From the NCBI GenBank assembly GCA_963677225.1, contig OY781923.1:1860001-1924000 (forward strand): a DNA stretch of 64,000 nt, given 5' to 3'. Of the stretch, positions 8,899 through 17,435 are shown piece by piece (position 1 is the stretch's first letter; each line of letters begins with the position of its first letter). The notes beneath the pieces are model-generated. The model searched no databases. It was not told the origin of the DNA and worked only from the letters and a program-made list of their open reading frames with translations. The translations under genes and the position numbers were made by a program. The DNA comes from SABI01 sp028532915. GTDB lineage: Bacteria > Spirochaetota > Spirochaetia > Sphaerochaetales > Sphaerochaetaceae.

Positions 8899-11800
8899 TT
8901 ATAGAGTCGGTCTGATTATATTGCCGGTAAGTTCAAACTGTCGGGGAGAAGTGGCATCGATGAAATCAGCGATAACCTCTCGCAGTCTCGTCAGGTTGTT
9001 GAGTCTTCCGGGATCATCCTGGATGAGAACCTGCAGGGCTGAGGTCGGTACATTCGACTGGGCATTTATCAGTTCGATTATCGCATCCGAACCGGCAGTG
9101 GAAGCTGTCTGTTCGTTTACATTCTCGATGACCAGACGTTTCGGATAGAAACTATCCCAGAAAGTCTCTTCATCCATCATATCTATCGAATCCAGCCAGT
9201 AGATTCCGTTATCATCGAGCAGAGGATCTTCGACAGTATTACCCAGCAGAATCTCGAATTCCTCATCTTCGAGTATCTGAGCCACATCACTTGCAATGAA
9301 GGTATCAAGAACGATCACCATCGACCGGTCGATTCCCTCCAGGTCTTCCAGAGTGAATCTGATATCTATGGGAGGATCTTCCTCCAAAGCTCCGGGAAGG
9401 AAGATGCTGAACTGGTAGGTACCTGCCGGAAGTCCGCTGACAAAGTAGAATCCGTTCTCATCCGTGAACAGGTACTGTGATTCGTCGAAGAAGAGGACCT
9501 CCTCATCGTTCTCATCCAATTCCACCTTTGCAATCTCGGTAGTATACCGCTCGTATGCGCTTGAAGGACTCCGAAGAATATTTCCGACGATCGAATAGGC
9601 CATCTCAGATGAAACTCTTACTGCATATCCCTGCCTCGGTCTCGGGTTCAGATCATAGATGAATGATTCGGATGAATTAAGAAGTTCGTCCCCTACTCCG
9701 TACACGACGATATTATTCTCGGTATGGGAACTCAGTCCTGTATAGCTGCTTGTCCCGAATAGCCGTGGAAGTCTCTCTGGATCTGTCGTCATCGTCTTGG
9801 TGACGGCGATCTGCTGATTCTTCATGGCTCCTTCGGGTTTCACCAGCAGGAAGTTGTCACTGATCGAGCGGGTTATGCCGAACAGACCGTCGGCATATGC
9901 GATCGCAGTGGAAACAGAAAGGCTTGTGGAAAATTCTGTGAAGCTTTCTGAGTACTGCTGGGAAAGTGTCAGTCCAAGTGTCTTTCCGATATAACTGTAG
10001 TAAAGGCTTCCCTGGTGATCGAGAGGATCAGAGAACGTCAGTCCGCTGAGATTGAAACGGATGCTGTTGCTGTCAGATCCGAACGGTTTGATCGAACCGC
10101 TTATGTAGCTGCTGTTCTCAATATCACTTGAAAGGGTAAGGCTGAGGTTCTTGCTGAAGGTATAGTTACCGCTGACCTGATAGGTGAACGTTCCTGTCGA
10201 AGTTCCGGAAGATTTGGTATAGCTGACGGTCCCGGAAAGTGCGAGATTAGGTATCAGGGACAATCCTGTGTTCAGCGACGCATTCAAAGAAATGTCACTC
10301 TCACTTGTATCCCAACCGACTGTCGTCGAGAAAGAGTACCTGAACACATCAGATATTCTACCCGAGAATCCGAAGGAACCGCTCAATGTATCACCGTCGG
10401 CAGCAGTAGATGTAGAATCGACATCAACGCTTGAAGTGTATCGTTTTGAACTGTAACCGAGAGAGAAGGAGAAATCTCCGATGAGAGACAGTTCGTCGTC
10501 ATCTGGCAAAGCATAGACGGTACTGCCGGCAAATCCGAAGCCCAGCGGCTCGTTCAGACTCATGTAGATATCTCCCGAGAGAGTTCCGATCGGTGAGGCA
10601 TACAGAAGGTTGAAACTGAGAACCATGGCAGAGAGACTCGATGCGAAGGAATAGCTTCCGGTGAATTCATGGGTAAGCCCCGCGCTCTGCTCTATTCTGA
10701 AGGTAGGATCGAGCAGGTCACTCGTCGGTACCGAGAGCGCAAGAGAATAGAGAGAGTCACCTTTGGCCATCAGCCTCGAATCGTAATCAATATCGAAATA
10801 GACTTCCCTGGTCTCTTCGGATCCGTCCAGAGGAGTTATTTCGATTCTCGCTTTGTTTACACCCTGTTCGAAGACGAAATCCTGCAGTTCGTAGATGCCG
10901 GCCTGCAGTTCTCTCCGGTATACGCTGGTATCATTTATGAAGACCTCCACGACGGAAGGTTCATCAAGCTGTACCTCATACTCGTACTGGTGTCCGCTGG
11001 CTGTAAGATCGCCGTAATTATACTGTTTCTCCAGACCGATCCCCAGTGTGTCGTTATCGAGTCCGAGATAATCATTCACATTACCGAAACTGAGTCTCAG
11101 AGATTTGTCTGTGAAATCGTAGAATCCCTGGATTCCGTTGAAGGTGATGTAATCGGAGATATCGGAAGACCATGTTTTGTCGCTAGTATCATAGGCCAGC
11201 CCCGGATGCAGCAGATATGAATAATCGAAACTCACATCGAAAAGGTTGAAAGAAGACTGTGACTGCATGGTGAAAATGGAAGAAGGAGTGATCTCGAACG
11301 GTTCATCGGCCGCCCACGTTACATTGGAATAGAATGTGAGATTTGAAAAAGTGCTGAACCATTGCCGTTGAAGAAGTGTGGATCCTGTCATCTCGTAGGT
11401 GCTGAATCGGGTCAACCCTGTTCTGTTGATCGAAAGGGTCTGTCGCGGCAGCATCCAGGTGGGGAAAAACAGATACAGCTCGAATGTCTGGTAATCGTAG
11501 TAACCGTCGATACCGAGAGCATTGAGCGTCTGAAGACTTATCTGTTCCACCTCAACCTCGAACAAAGTCTCGTAAACGGATGGTATAAGAGATTCTCCGA
11601 TAATCGATTCGAATTCCGCAAGATCGATGAGAAGCGATTCCCCTTCGAAAATGATATTCATATCAGTAACGTATTCGTCGTTGATATAGAGGGGAACGTA
11701 GTATTCTCCATCCTCGAAAAGAGAGACATCCTCTTCCCCAGCAACATAGAAATCTGCCCAGAAATCGTCATCAGCCTCCTCGACGAAGGCATCGGGATCA

Positions 11801-12258
11801 AAGGGATCCTCTTCGATGAAGGGTTCTTCGATCGGCTCTTCGATCAGTATATCGGATTCGGAGGAACTTAGATCTTCAGGTTGAGAGATCTCTTTCTGAA
11901 TTGCGGCACTCTCTGCCTCTTCAACAGTCTTTGCAGGGGAAACCTCATCAGCAACCATCTTCGATTCCCGATTCGTTCCGGCCTGAGTCTGCGAAGAGTT
12001 TTCAGCCTGATCGAAATCAGGCAGATCTTCATCGAAATCGGTCTGTTGTGAATCGGAGGGCAGAACATTCTCAGAAGTCTCTGGTGCAGCAGTGCCTTCA
12101 GCAGAGGGCTGTTCTTCTATGATCGTCTGGTCTTCAGATCGTTCTGAGGTCCCGCTTCCGAGAGGGTTCTCACAAAACGTAACAGTAAATAATAAAGAGA
12201 GTGAATAAAGAAGTAAAACCATAAGGACTGTTATAATCCTTCTCTTATTATCTACCAT
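8899..12258 (-). CDS. Fimbrial-usher-like outer-membrane protein with acidic N-terminal region
   Basis: 1119 residues with an N-terminal signal (LLLYSLSLLFTVTF). Residues about 35-160 are very rich in Glu, Asp, Ser and Pro and look disordered. A usher N-terminal-like part follows (YVPLYINDEYVTDMNI), then a long alternating-residue beta-barrel region. Inside it, PSVVEVFINDTSVYRRELQA with GIYELQDFVFEQG matches the usher plug domain. RPRQGYAVRVSS and a carboxypeptidase-regulatory-like sandwich (ENGFYFVSGLPAGTYQFSI) resemble usher C-terminal domains. About 120 extra C-terminal residues are unexplained. Ushers secrete and assemble pilins handed over by a periplasmic chaperone; the chaperone-like gene is 22 bp upstream in the same operon. 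No pilin is adjacent, so substrates are unknown. Confidence 0.75.
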   Translation of the reverse strand: MVDNKRRIITVLMVLLLYSLSLLFTVTFCENPLGSGTSERSEDQTIIEEQPSAEGTAAPETSENVLPSDSQQTDFDEDLPDFDQAENSSQTQAGTNRESKMVADEVSPAKTVEEAESAAIQKEISQPEDLSSSESDILIEEPIEEPFIEEDPFDPDAFVEEADDDFWADFYVAGEEDVSLFEDGEYYVPLYINDEYVTDMNIIFEGESLLIDLAEFESIIGESLIPSVYETLFEVEVEQISLQTLNALGIDGYYDYQTFELYLFFPTWMLPRQTLSINRTGLTRFSTYEMTGSTLLQRQWFSTFSNLTFYSNVTWAADEPFEITPSSIFTMQSQSSFNLFDVSFDYSYLLHPGLAYDTSDKTWSSDISDYITFNGIQGFYDFTDKSLRLSFGNVNDYLGLDNDTLGIGLEKQYNYGDLTASGHQYEYEVQLDEPSVVEVFINDTSVYRRELQAGIYELQDFVFEQGVNKARIEITPLDGSEETREVYFDIDYDSRLMAKGDSLYSLALSVPTSDLLDPTFRIEQSAGLTHEFTGSYSFASSLSAMVLSFNLLYASPIGTLSGDIYMSLNEPLGFGFAGSTVYALPDDDELSLIGDFSFSLGYSSKRYTSSVDVDSTSTAADGDTLSGSFGFSGRISDVFRYSFSTTVGWDTSESDISLNASLNTGLSLIPNLALSGTVSYTKSSGTSTGTFTYQVSGNYTFSKNLSLTLSSDIENSSYISGSIKPFGSDSNSIRFNLSGLTFSDPLDHQGSLYYSYIGKTLGLTLSQQYSESFTEFSTSLSVSTAIAYADGLFGITRSISDNFLLVKPEGAMKNQQIAVTKTMTTDPERLPRLFGTSSYTGLSSHTENNIVVYGVGDELLNSSESFIYDLNPRPRQGYAVRVSSEMAYSIVGNILRSPSSAYERYTTEIAKVELDENDEEVLFFDESQYLFTDENGFYFVSGLPAGTYQFSIFLPGALEEDPPIDIRFTLEDLEGIDRSMVIVLDTFIASDVAQILEDEEFEILLGNTVEDPLLDDNGIYWLDSIDMMDEETFWDSFYPKRLVIENVNEQTASTAGSDAIIELINAQSNVPTSALQVLIQDDPGRLNNLTRLREVIADFIDATSPRQFELTGNIIRPTL

Positions 12259-12280
12259 GTATGAACCTTATAATATCGGA

Positions 12281-13042
12281 CTATTCTGTATAAGAAATCT
12301 TCGGTGTCAGCAGTGACGACGAATTTACCGAGGATGTCGGAAATTCGAAATTCGAAGGCCACGCGACCTGTACCGAGACTGTCTTGTCAGCAAGTAAGTT
12401 GAGTCCGTTAACGAAGCCTAATGCTTCACCCTGATAGAGAACACTCTGACGAGTCTGGTTATGTATCACCTCTACTTCCACGTCTTTAAGAATCTGATGT
12501 ACTGTTCCGGTATTCTCTATTGTAAGAGTCAAGACCTGTCTGCCGTCGCCTGTGACTGTAGGAACAGCTGAAGTCACCTCGACCTTCGGCGAGATTCTGG
12601 ACGGAGTTATATACAGACTTGTCGTATAGACGTACAGGAAATTGAACATGCTCTGATTCTCGGTCGCTCTACCCTGTGTATAGGGGATCTGCTCGGCTTT
12701 GAGTCTGAAAGAGAGTTCTTTCGGTATTGTTCTGGGCCCTCTGTACTGCACCCTTACTATCTGGGAGCTCTGAGGTTTCAGAATGATCTTGCTGGGTACA
12801 ATCGAAAAATAGGCGGCGGCACTCTCGTTCTGCTCTTCTCCGGAGACTGTAAGATCTCTCGTCAGTGCCGAGATAGCCACTGCAATACTGTCTGCAGAAT
12901 CGTTAACGATCGTATAGGTTTTCGTGCTGTTGGCCCCTGTGGGTTCAAATTCCTGTTCAAGCGGAGAGAACTGAAACGCAAAGACCGGGGAGACGATTGA
13001 TAAGAATACGATGGAAATAATCAGAATCTTTACACTTTTCAT
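12281..13042 (-). CDS. PapD/FimC-like periplasmic pilus chaperone
   Basis: 253 residues from the chosen ATG. A signal peptide (KILIISIVFLSIVSPVFA) is followed by an immunoglobulin-like domain with the pilus-chaperone pattern IVPSKIILKPQSSQIVRVQY (the G1-strand edge), then SFRLKAEQIPYTQG, and a second domain with TLTIENTGTVHQILKDV. Upstream in-frame ATGs at 13054, 13111 and 13123 exist. The one at 13111 has GGGGTGG only three bases away and would put about 20 polar residues before the signal, so the start is uncertain. The family stabilises pilin subunits by donor-strand complementation and delivers them to the usher encoded next. Confidence 0.78.
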   Translation of the reverse strand: MKSVKILIISIVFLSIVSPVFAFQFSPLEQEFEPTGANSTKTYTIVNDSADSIAVAISALTRDLTVSGEEQNESAAAYFSIVPSKIILKPQSSQIVRVQYRGPRTIPKELSFRLKAEQIPYTQGRATENQSMFNFLYVYTTSLYITPSRISPKVEVTSAVPTVTGDGRQVLTLTIENTGTVHQILKDVEVEVIHNQTRQSVLYQGEALGFVNGLNLLADKTVSVQVAWPSNFEFPTSSVNSSSLLTPKISYTE

Positions 13043-13204
13043 GTTTTGAATCATACCATTTCGATGTTCATGATGTAAATGTTTCTTATTGTCAGTTATG
13101 TACGATTTCATGTACCACCCCATTTTAACTAATATTTTCGATAAGTTTATCCTATCTTATCAATCTATCATACCGTAATGCAGACATTCCGTAAATTCAT
13201 ATTT

Positions 13205-13233
13205 ATCTTATGATAAACTGTCACTTATGTCAA
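13205..13233 (-). promoter_or_regulatory. Candidate promoter of the chaperone-usher operon
   Basis: On the minus strand, TTGACA (13228-13233) and TAAGAT (13205-13210) are 17 bp apart. The -10 overlaps an inverted repeat TTTATC-N4-GATAAA (13202-13217), and a second pair GATAAG/CTTATC lies at 13140-13161 in the leader. The 5' leader would be about 85-155 nt depending on the start codon. The 328-bp AT-rich interval holds no gene I can support. Confidence 0.5.
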
Positions 13234-13393
13234 TTGTCGTCAACTATAACTGGATGATTAATACAAACAATTAAATAAATATATTTTAATTTATATATAT
13301 AAATAAATTAAACTTTTATTCTTCACATCCTCTTATGTCATACTATTCATTGTCTTATAAATAGATGCTTGAAAATTAAATAAAAGTAATTTA

Positions 13394-13422
13394 TTGACAA
13401 CCGCTCGGATTATATGATATCT
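13394..13422 (+). promoter_or_regulatory. Possible promoter of tRNA-Pro
   Basis: A perfect -35 box TTGACA (13394-13399) lies upstream of the tRNA. The -10 is unclear: TATGAT is only 13 bp away and better-spaced hexamers (16-17 bp) match poorly. Confidence 0.35.
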
Positions 13423-13451
13423 TCCCTCGAGTGGATATTTTCACAAAAAAA

Positions 13452-13525
13452 CGGGCTGTAGCGCAGGGGTTTAGCGTACATGTCTGGGGGACATGGGGTC
13501 GGCGGTTCAAATCCGCCCAGCCCGA
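13452..13525 (+). tRNA. tRNA-Pro (anticodon GGG)
   Basis: A full cloverleaf can be drawn: acceptor CGGGCTG paired with CAGCCCG, D-arm GCGC/GCGT, anticodon stem CATGT/ACATG enclosing loop CTGGGGG (anticodon GGG), and T-arm GGCGG-TTCAAAT-CCGCC. The discriminator base is A and CCA is not encoded. The anticodon reads CCC and CCU proline codons. A strong terminator follows directly, so it is a single-gene transcript. Confidence 0.95.
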
Positions 13526-13536
13526 TTTACACTTGA

Positions 13537-13567
13537 ACGACCATCCTTTTTGGGTGGTCGTTTTTTT
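13537..13567 (+). terminator. Rho-independent terminator of tRNA-Pro
   Basis: The stem ACGACCATCC pairs with GGGTGGTCGT (one G-U pair) and is followed by seven T residues. The following 307 bp to the next gene contain no supported gene; a TTGACA at 13817-13822 with a weak GAATCT 17 bp downstream may be the next promoter. Confidence 0.9.
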
Positions 13568-13874
13568 CAGCTTCCTTTTTCTCTCTTGTGGACATGAATC
13601 AGAATTCCCTGTTCTTCCTGCCGGTTATCATAATTTCAAGTGGAAAGTATTGTTCATCAAGAAACACTCTTGAAAACGGCAAGGCCCTGCAATCCTTTCC
13701 TGCATCACCTTGCACCTCTATCCTGAAGACGAAGTCTTTCCGTCAAATATATGACTTTTTGAATATGATATATGTTAAATCATTTCATTATATACTCTTA
13801 GCAAACCTGATTATACTTGACAATTCCACAATCACAAGAGAATCTGTAAAGAGGAAAATAGAAGGAGGAACATT

Positions 13875-14234
13875 ATGAGACGTATTGCTGTGGCTGCGGA
13901 CAATAACACTGTGAGCGGTCATTTCGGACTCAGTGAAGAATTCATTTACTTTGATACAGAGGGGGAAACGGTCACAAACATCGAACGTGTACATAATCCC
14001 GGCCATCGTCCCACTGAACTGCCCGAAAAGGTCATGGATCATAAAGGGAAGATCGATACGATCATTGCAGGTCGCCTGGGAAAGGAAGCTGCCAAAATTT
14101 TCGAACGTGAAGGAGTGGAGATTATCATCGGGGCAGAAGGAGAACCCGAACATATCATAGATTCCTACATACGCGGAGAACTTCATTCAAAAGGCGAGTT
14201 CTGCGATGCATGGATGTGCGAATTCTTCTTTTAG
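13875..14234 (+). CDS. NifX/NifB-type (dinitrogenase FeMo-cofactor) family protein
   Basis: 119 residues. RRIAVAADNNTVSGHFGLSE is the conserved start of this family, with the S-x-H-F-G segment, and IIAGRLGKEAAKIFEREGVE matches the second conserved block. Members bind iron-molybdenum or iron-sulfur clusters or precursors. No nitrogenase genes are in view, so this is one of the many stand-alone members of unknown role. The C-terminus is unusual: FCDAWMCEFFF, with two cysteines that could bind metal. AAGGAGG precedes the ATG by five bases. Confidence 0.85.
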   Translation: MRRIAVAADNNTVSGHFGLSEEFIYFDTEGETVTNIERVHNPGHRPTELPEKVMDHKGKIDTIIAGRLGKEAAKIFEREGVEIIIGAEGEPEHIIDSYIRGELHSKGEFCDAWMCEFFF

Positions 14235-14347
14235 GTCACTGAAGAATCTCTTTATCGTTATTTATACTAAAAGACCTGAAATTTAAACAGTCAGGTTATT
14301 GCTCAGAACGTATTGCTTGAGTATGCTGTATTCATGAAGCTGATTTC

Positions 14348-15394
14348 ATGGACCACAGCGGATTTCCTCATACTTTTCTACAACAGTTAGAGAATTTCAG
14401 CCTGTATACATTCTCCGACTGGGATGACGGATTTAAAAGACTGCAATCGGGTGAAATAGATATGATCATCGCTGACAGATGGATAGGAGAATACCACCTG
14501 GCAGAGAACAGAATCAACGATATACAGATCATAGACAGTCCTATTGAGAGTCAGCATTCCGCCATTGCGGTAAAGAAAGGCAATATTGAACTTCTATCGA
14601 GGATAGATGACGCACTTATAGAACTTGAACAGAACGGAATGTTGGATACGATACTCAGAAAATGGAAAGGACAGAGAGTCATATATCTCACAGAGAGGAA
14701 ATACAAAACCATCATGCTGTATTTCGTTTTCGCGGCTCTCTCCATGGTATTGATACTCTCTCTGATTTCGTTGAAAAGATATCGCCGGCTCAGTCATGAT
14801 CTCGAGATAGAGGTGAAAAAGAGAACTGAGCAATTATCCAAGTCGAACGAAATGTTGCGCAATGCGAATGTTGAACTGGAAAAGCTTGCGGTAGTCGATG
14901 AACTAACATCATTGACCAACCGGCGGGGTTTCGAAAGTGAGATTGGACGACTATGGTATCTCAGCCGGCTGAAAGGAGTGCCGCTGGCGATCATCATGCT
15001 CGATATCGATCTGTTCAAACAGTTCAACGATACATACGGTCATCTCGAAGGGGACCGATGTCTCATCAGTATCTCCTCTCAGATCAGAAAGAATGTGCAG
15101 GGGGAACAGAATCTTTGTGCACGTTATGGAGGAGAGGAGTTCATCGCAGCTCATTTCGACACCGATGAACAGGCGGCATCTTTGATAGCCGAAAGGATTC
15201 GCTCAGATGTTGAAGATCTTGCTCTCAGAAATGAAACAACCGGATCTCCTGTAACAGTAAGCTGCGGAGTAGCAGCAGCCATCTCTCAAAACTACCTGAC
15301 GATCGACGGGCTGATCGACAATGCAGACCAGGCTCTCTATAAAGCGAAACAATCTGGTAGAAACAAAACGGTGAGATTCAGTACAGTAATCTGA
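14348..15394 (+). CDS. Diguanylate cyclase (GGDEF) with remnant SBP_bac_3 sensor, N-terminally truncated
   Basis: 348 residues. Residues 1-110 match only the second half of a periplasmic solute-binding sensor domain (RLQSGEIDMIIADRWIGEYH). A membrane helix follows at about 122-142, a coiled coil at 150-182, and a GGDEF domain from 183 with LTSLTNRRGFESEIG, MLDIDLFKQFNDTYGH and active-site GGEEF (261-265). No RxxD inhibitory site precedes GGEEF. No signal peptide is encoded: an in-frame TGA lies 30 bp upstream, only 113 bp separate it from the previous gene, and no Shine-Dalgarno is seen. The sensor half is therefore missing and the gene may be decaying, although the catalytic domain looks intact. 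It would make cyclic di-GMP from GTP. Confidence 0.8.
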   Translation: MDHSGFPHTFLQQLENFSLYTFSDWDDGFKRLQSGEIDMIIADRWIGEYHLAENRINDIQIIDSPIESQHSAIAVKKGNIELLSRIDDALIELEQNGMLDTILRKWKGQRVIYLTERKYKTIMLYFVFAALSMVLILSLISLKRYRRLSHDLEIEVKKRTEQLSKSNEMLRNANVELEKLAVVDELTSLTNRRGFESEIGRLWYLSRLKGVPLAIIMLDIDLFKQFNDTYGHLEGDRCLISISSQIRKNVQGEQNLCARYGGEEFIAAHFDTDEQAASLIAERIRSDVEDLALRNETTGSPVTVSCGVAAAISQNYLTIDGLIDNADQALYKAKQSGRNKTVRFSTVI

Positions 15395-15438
15395 CCCCTC
15401 CCCTTTCCACCAGATCCGACTAGATAAATACATAAAAT

Positions 15439-15471
15439 CCGCATCTGATAACATACCAGATAGCGGTTTTT
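15439..15471 (+). terminator. Terminator between the GGDEF gene and the convergent yegP-like gene
   Basis: CCGCATCTG pairs with CAGATAGCGG (one bulged A) and is followed by five T on the plus strand. The minus-strand copy is followed by ATTTTAT, so it may serve both convergent genes. Confidence 0.7.
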
Positions 15472-15507
15472 CATGTGAGATTTATTGTTATATTTTAAAA
15501 CGATTTC

Positions 15508-15894
15508 CTATTTTTTCAGAAGCGTTTCATCGACTTCGGCACCGTCAGCAGCACGAGATATTGCTTTGATACCGTTGATGCATCCGTTCTTGGTTGCATA
15601 TCCTTCTTCCGAGATAGCAACGTTCATTCCGTTTGCGGCTATCATCCTGTAGCGGTACTGATTGCTCTTGTCGAAATAGATCTCGAATTTCGGACATTTT
15701 TTCTCTACAGGATTCTGCAGTGTCTGATCTTCGATCTCAATCCCCGAATTCTTCTTGATGGTTTCGATTCCGGCAAGACAGTTCGCACGTGTCGCATAAT
15801 TCTTACTGGTAAGAATCGTCATGGCATTTCCCGCAGAGAGCGAGAATCTGAAAAAGCCTTTAGGGGTCTTTTTCACGATGAATTTTCCTGGCAT
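15508..15894 (-). CDS. YegP-like DUF1508 tandem-repeat protein
   Basis: 128 residues made of two copies of the roughly 50-residue DUF1508 unit: KFIVKKTPKGFFRFSLSAGN through IETIKKNS, and KFEIYFDKSNQYRYRMIAAN through IKAISRAA. Each contains the typical T-S/E-x-Y-A-T segment (NYATRANCLAGI, GYATKNGCINGI). Family members are small soluble proteins of unknown biochemical role, often induced by stress. AAGGAG lies seven bases before the ATG. It is transcribed alone, towards the GGDEF gene. Confidence 0.88.
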   Translation of the reverse strand: MPGKFIVKKTPKGFFRFSLSAGNAMTILTSKNYATRANCLAGIETIKKNSGIEIEDQTLQNPVEKKCPKFEIYFDKSNQYRYRMIAANGMNVAISEEGYATKNGCINGIKAISRAADGAEVDETLLKK

Positions 15895-16332
15895 TCGTAC
15901 ACTCCTTTTGCAATGATCTCATTCAAATATTTTACATATTAACTATTTATAATAATTTTAATATATCAAAGAAAGGCTTAATAGGTAACCCTGAAATCAT
16001 TATTTATTGAAATTTCATCCAGGAAAAAAGAAAACGATCTTTTCATTCACGAACTTCCCTGCAGAGGAGCCCCATGAATAGTGTTAAAAAGACATTGATC
16101 GTACCTGTATATTCTATCGAAGAAAAGCTTAACCTTTGATTCTCCAAATACAATTTATAATCAGAGAACACGACACACCGGAATAAATATTACTCGCGAC
16201 GTAACTGAAAGGAGAGAAATATCAAAACACGAAAGTTCAAAAGATCAGATCCTCAATCCTAGTATTTACTGAATATGACGCTTGAACATTCCTTTCATTT
16301 TGCGTTACAAGTAATCTCAGGAGATCAGCCAC
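15895..16332 (+). other. Intergenic stretch, no supported gene
   Basis: 438 AT-rich bases lie between divergent genes (yegP-like on minus, DMT-type on plus). They must hold both promoters, but I cannot place them confidently. A 19-codon reading frame at 16076 is too short and unsupported. Confidence 0.4.
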
Positions 16333-17214
16333 ATGAGATACTTACTGGGAATCATATCCGGACTGTTAGTCGGGATCATATACAATTCGAGTTCACTCAT
16401 CCAAAAGTATACCGTTGTGAACAGAGATAAGGATAAACCTCTGTTAAGACAGCTGCTCAAGCATCCTCTATGGGTTATCAGTATTCTTGGAAGCGGAGTC
16501 CTCGCTTTTGCCTTCACGATCTTCGGTCAGATGATGATCGGCCCTACCCTTATCCCCGGTCTCGCAGCTCTGGGAATGATCATCATCCCGATAGGAGCAT
16601 CAAAATATCTCAATGAGAAAAACGGGCTGACCGAATATGCCGGGATTACCATGATCATTATCTCGGTGATCCTTCTGAGCTTCTCTAGGCTCTCCATCGA
16701 CACGGAGAGCATCCAATGGTTATCAGAGGATATGTTCCTTCGTACTCTCAGATACATCGGAGGGCTGACAGCTGCTGCTGTCGTCCTGCTCATCGGCGGC
16801 TTTATGATAAGACAAAAACTGCATTTCAGAAGCATTCTCTACAGCGTCTCCGCAGGAATCGCTCTGGCAATCGGAAACATCCTGACTGCACCGTTATCAC
16901 ATCAGATGACACTGATGAGCCGACACAGTGCAGGACGAAACAATTTAGTCTATTTTATAGTCCTGTTAATTTACATAGTAGCAGTGAATGCCTATGCAGT
17001 GATCATCATGCAGCATGCCTACACGCTCAGTCATGTATCGGTTCTCATGCCGGTTCAGCAGACACCGATTCAGATCATCCCAATCCTCTCCCACTTCTAT
17101 TTCTTCGATGCAGCATTCCCTTCAACCTACGCCAAAATAGCTGTTCCCGTTGCAGTCATTTTCATTCTTGCAGGGGCCTCAGCCTTGAGCAGCAAGAGTG
17201 TGACAGACAGGTAA
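16333..17214 (+). CDS. DMT-superfamily-like integral membrane transporter
   Basis: 293 residues with about nine or ten predicted membrane helices. The order is a first helix LLGIISGLLVGIIYNSSSLI, a polar KYTVVNRDKDKPLLRQLL loop, GPTLIPGLAALGMIIIPIGA, and a repeat-like second half with ILYSVSAGIALAIGNILTAP and HVSVLMPVQQTPIQIIPIL. The paired-repeat layout and Pro/Gln at the helix ends resemble EamA/NIPA-like members of the drug/metabolite superfamily. The substrate cannot be read. CAGGAG lies nine bases before the ATG. Confidence 0.65.
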   Translation: MRYLLGIISGLLVGIIYNSSSLIQKYTVVNRDKDKPLLRQLLKHPLWVISILGSGVLAFAFTIFGQMMIGPTLIPGLAALGMIIIPIGASKYLNEKNGLTEYAGITMIIISVILLSFSRLSIDTESIQWLSEDMFLRTLRYIGGLTAAAVVLLIGGFMIRQKLHFRSILYSVSAGIALAIGNILTAPLSHQMTLMSRHSAGRNNLVYFIVLLIYIVAVNAYAVIIMQHAYTLSHVSVLMPVQQTPIQIIPILSHFYFFDAAFPSTYAKIAVPVAVIFILAGASALSSKSVTDR

Positions 17215-17386
17215 AATAACTCCTTCCAGATGTTCTTCTACCATACGAAGATCTTGATGTAGAACCTTGCTTATAGTATTCACGGTTTACTGGGAAATAT
17301 TCTAAGAAAACTGATCGTGTTCTAATAGGGATGGAACGTAATCGTGAGATTTTTGAAGACTGTCCGAGTAGAAAAAGATCTCTTAT

Positions 17387-17416
17387 GAAAAAAATGCCCA
17401 AGAGAAACTCGGGCAT
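17387..17416 (-). terminator. Terminator of the ribose-type ABC operon
   Basis: On the minus strand, ATGCCCGAG pairs with CTTGGGCAT (one G-U pair) and is followed by a run of seven or eight T. It lies 20 bp after the permease stop. Confidence 0.85.
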
Positions 17417-17435
17417 CTGATTTTCAATTCTATCT

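Noticed and set aside
13140..13420. AT-rich region considered as a replication origin or attachment site next to tRNA-Pro
   Set aside because: No DnaA-box cluster, no duplicated tRNA 3' end and no integrase gene nearby.
13588..13878. 96-codon frame between tRNA-Pro and the NifX-like gene
   Set aside because: No ribosome site, no domain, composition of non-coding DNA; overlaps the start of the real gene.
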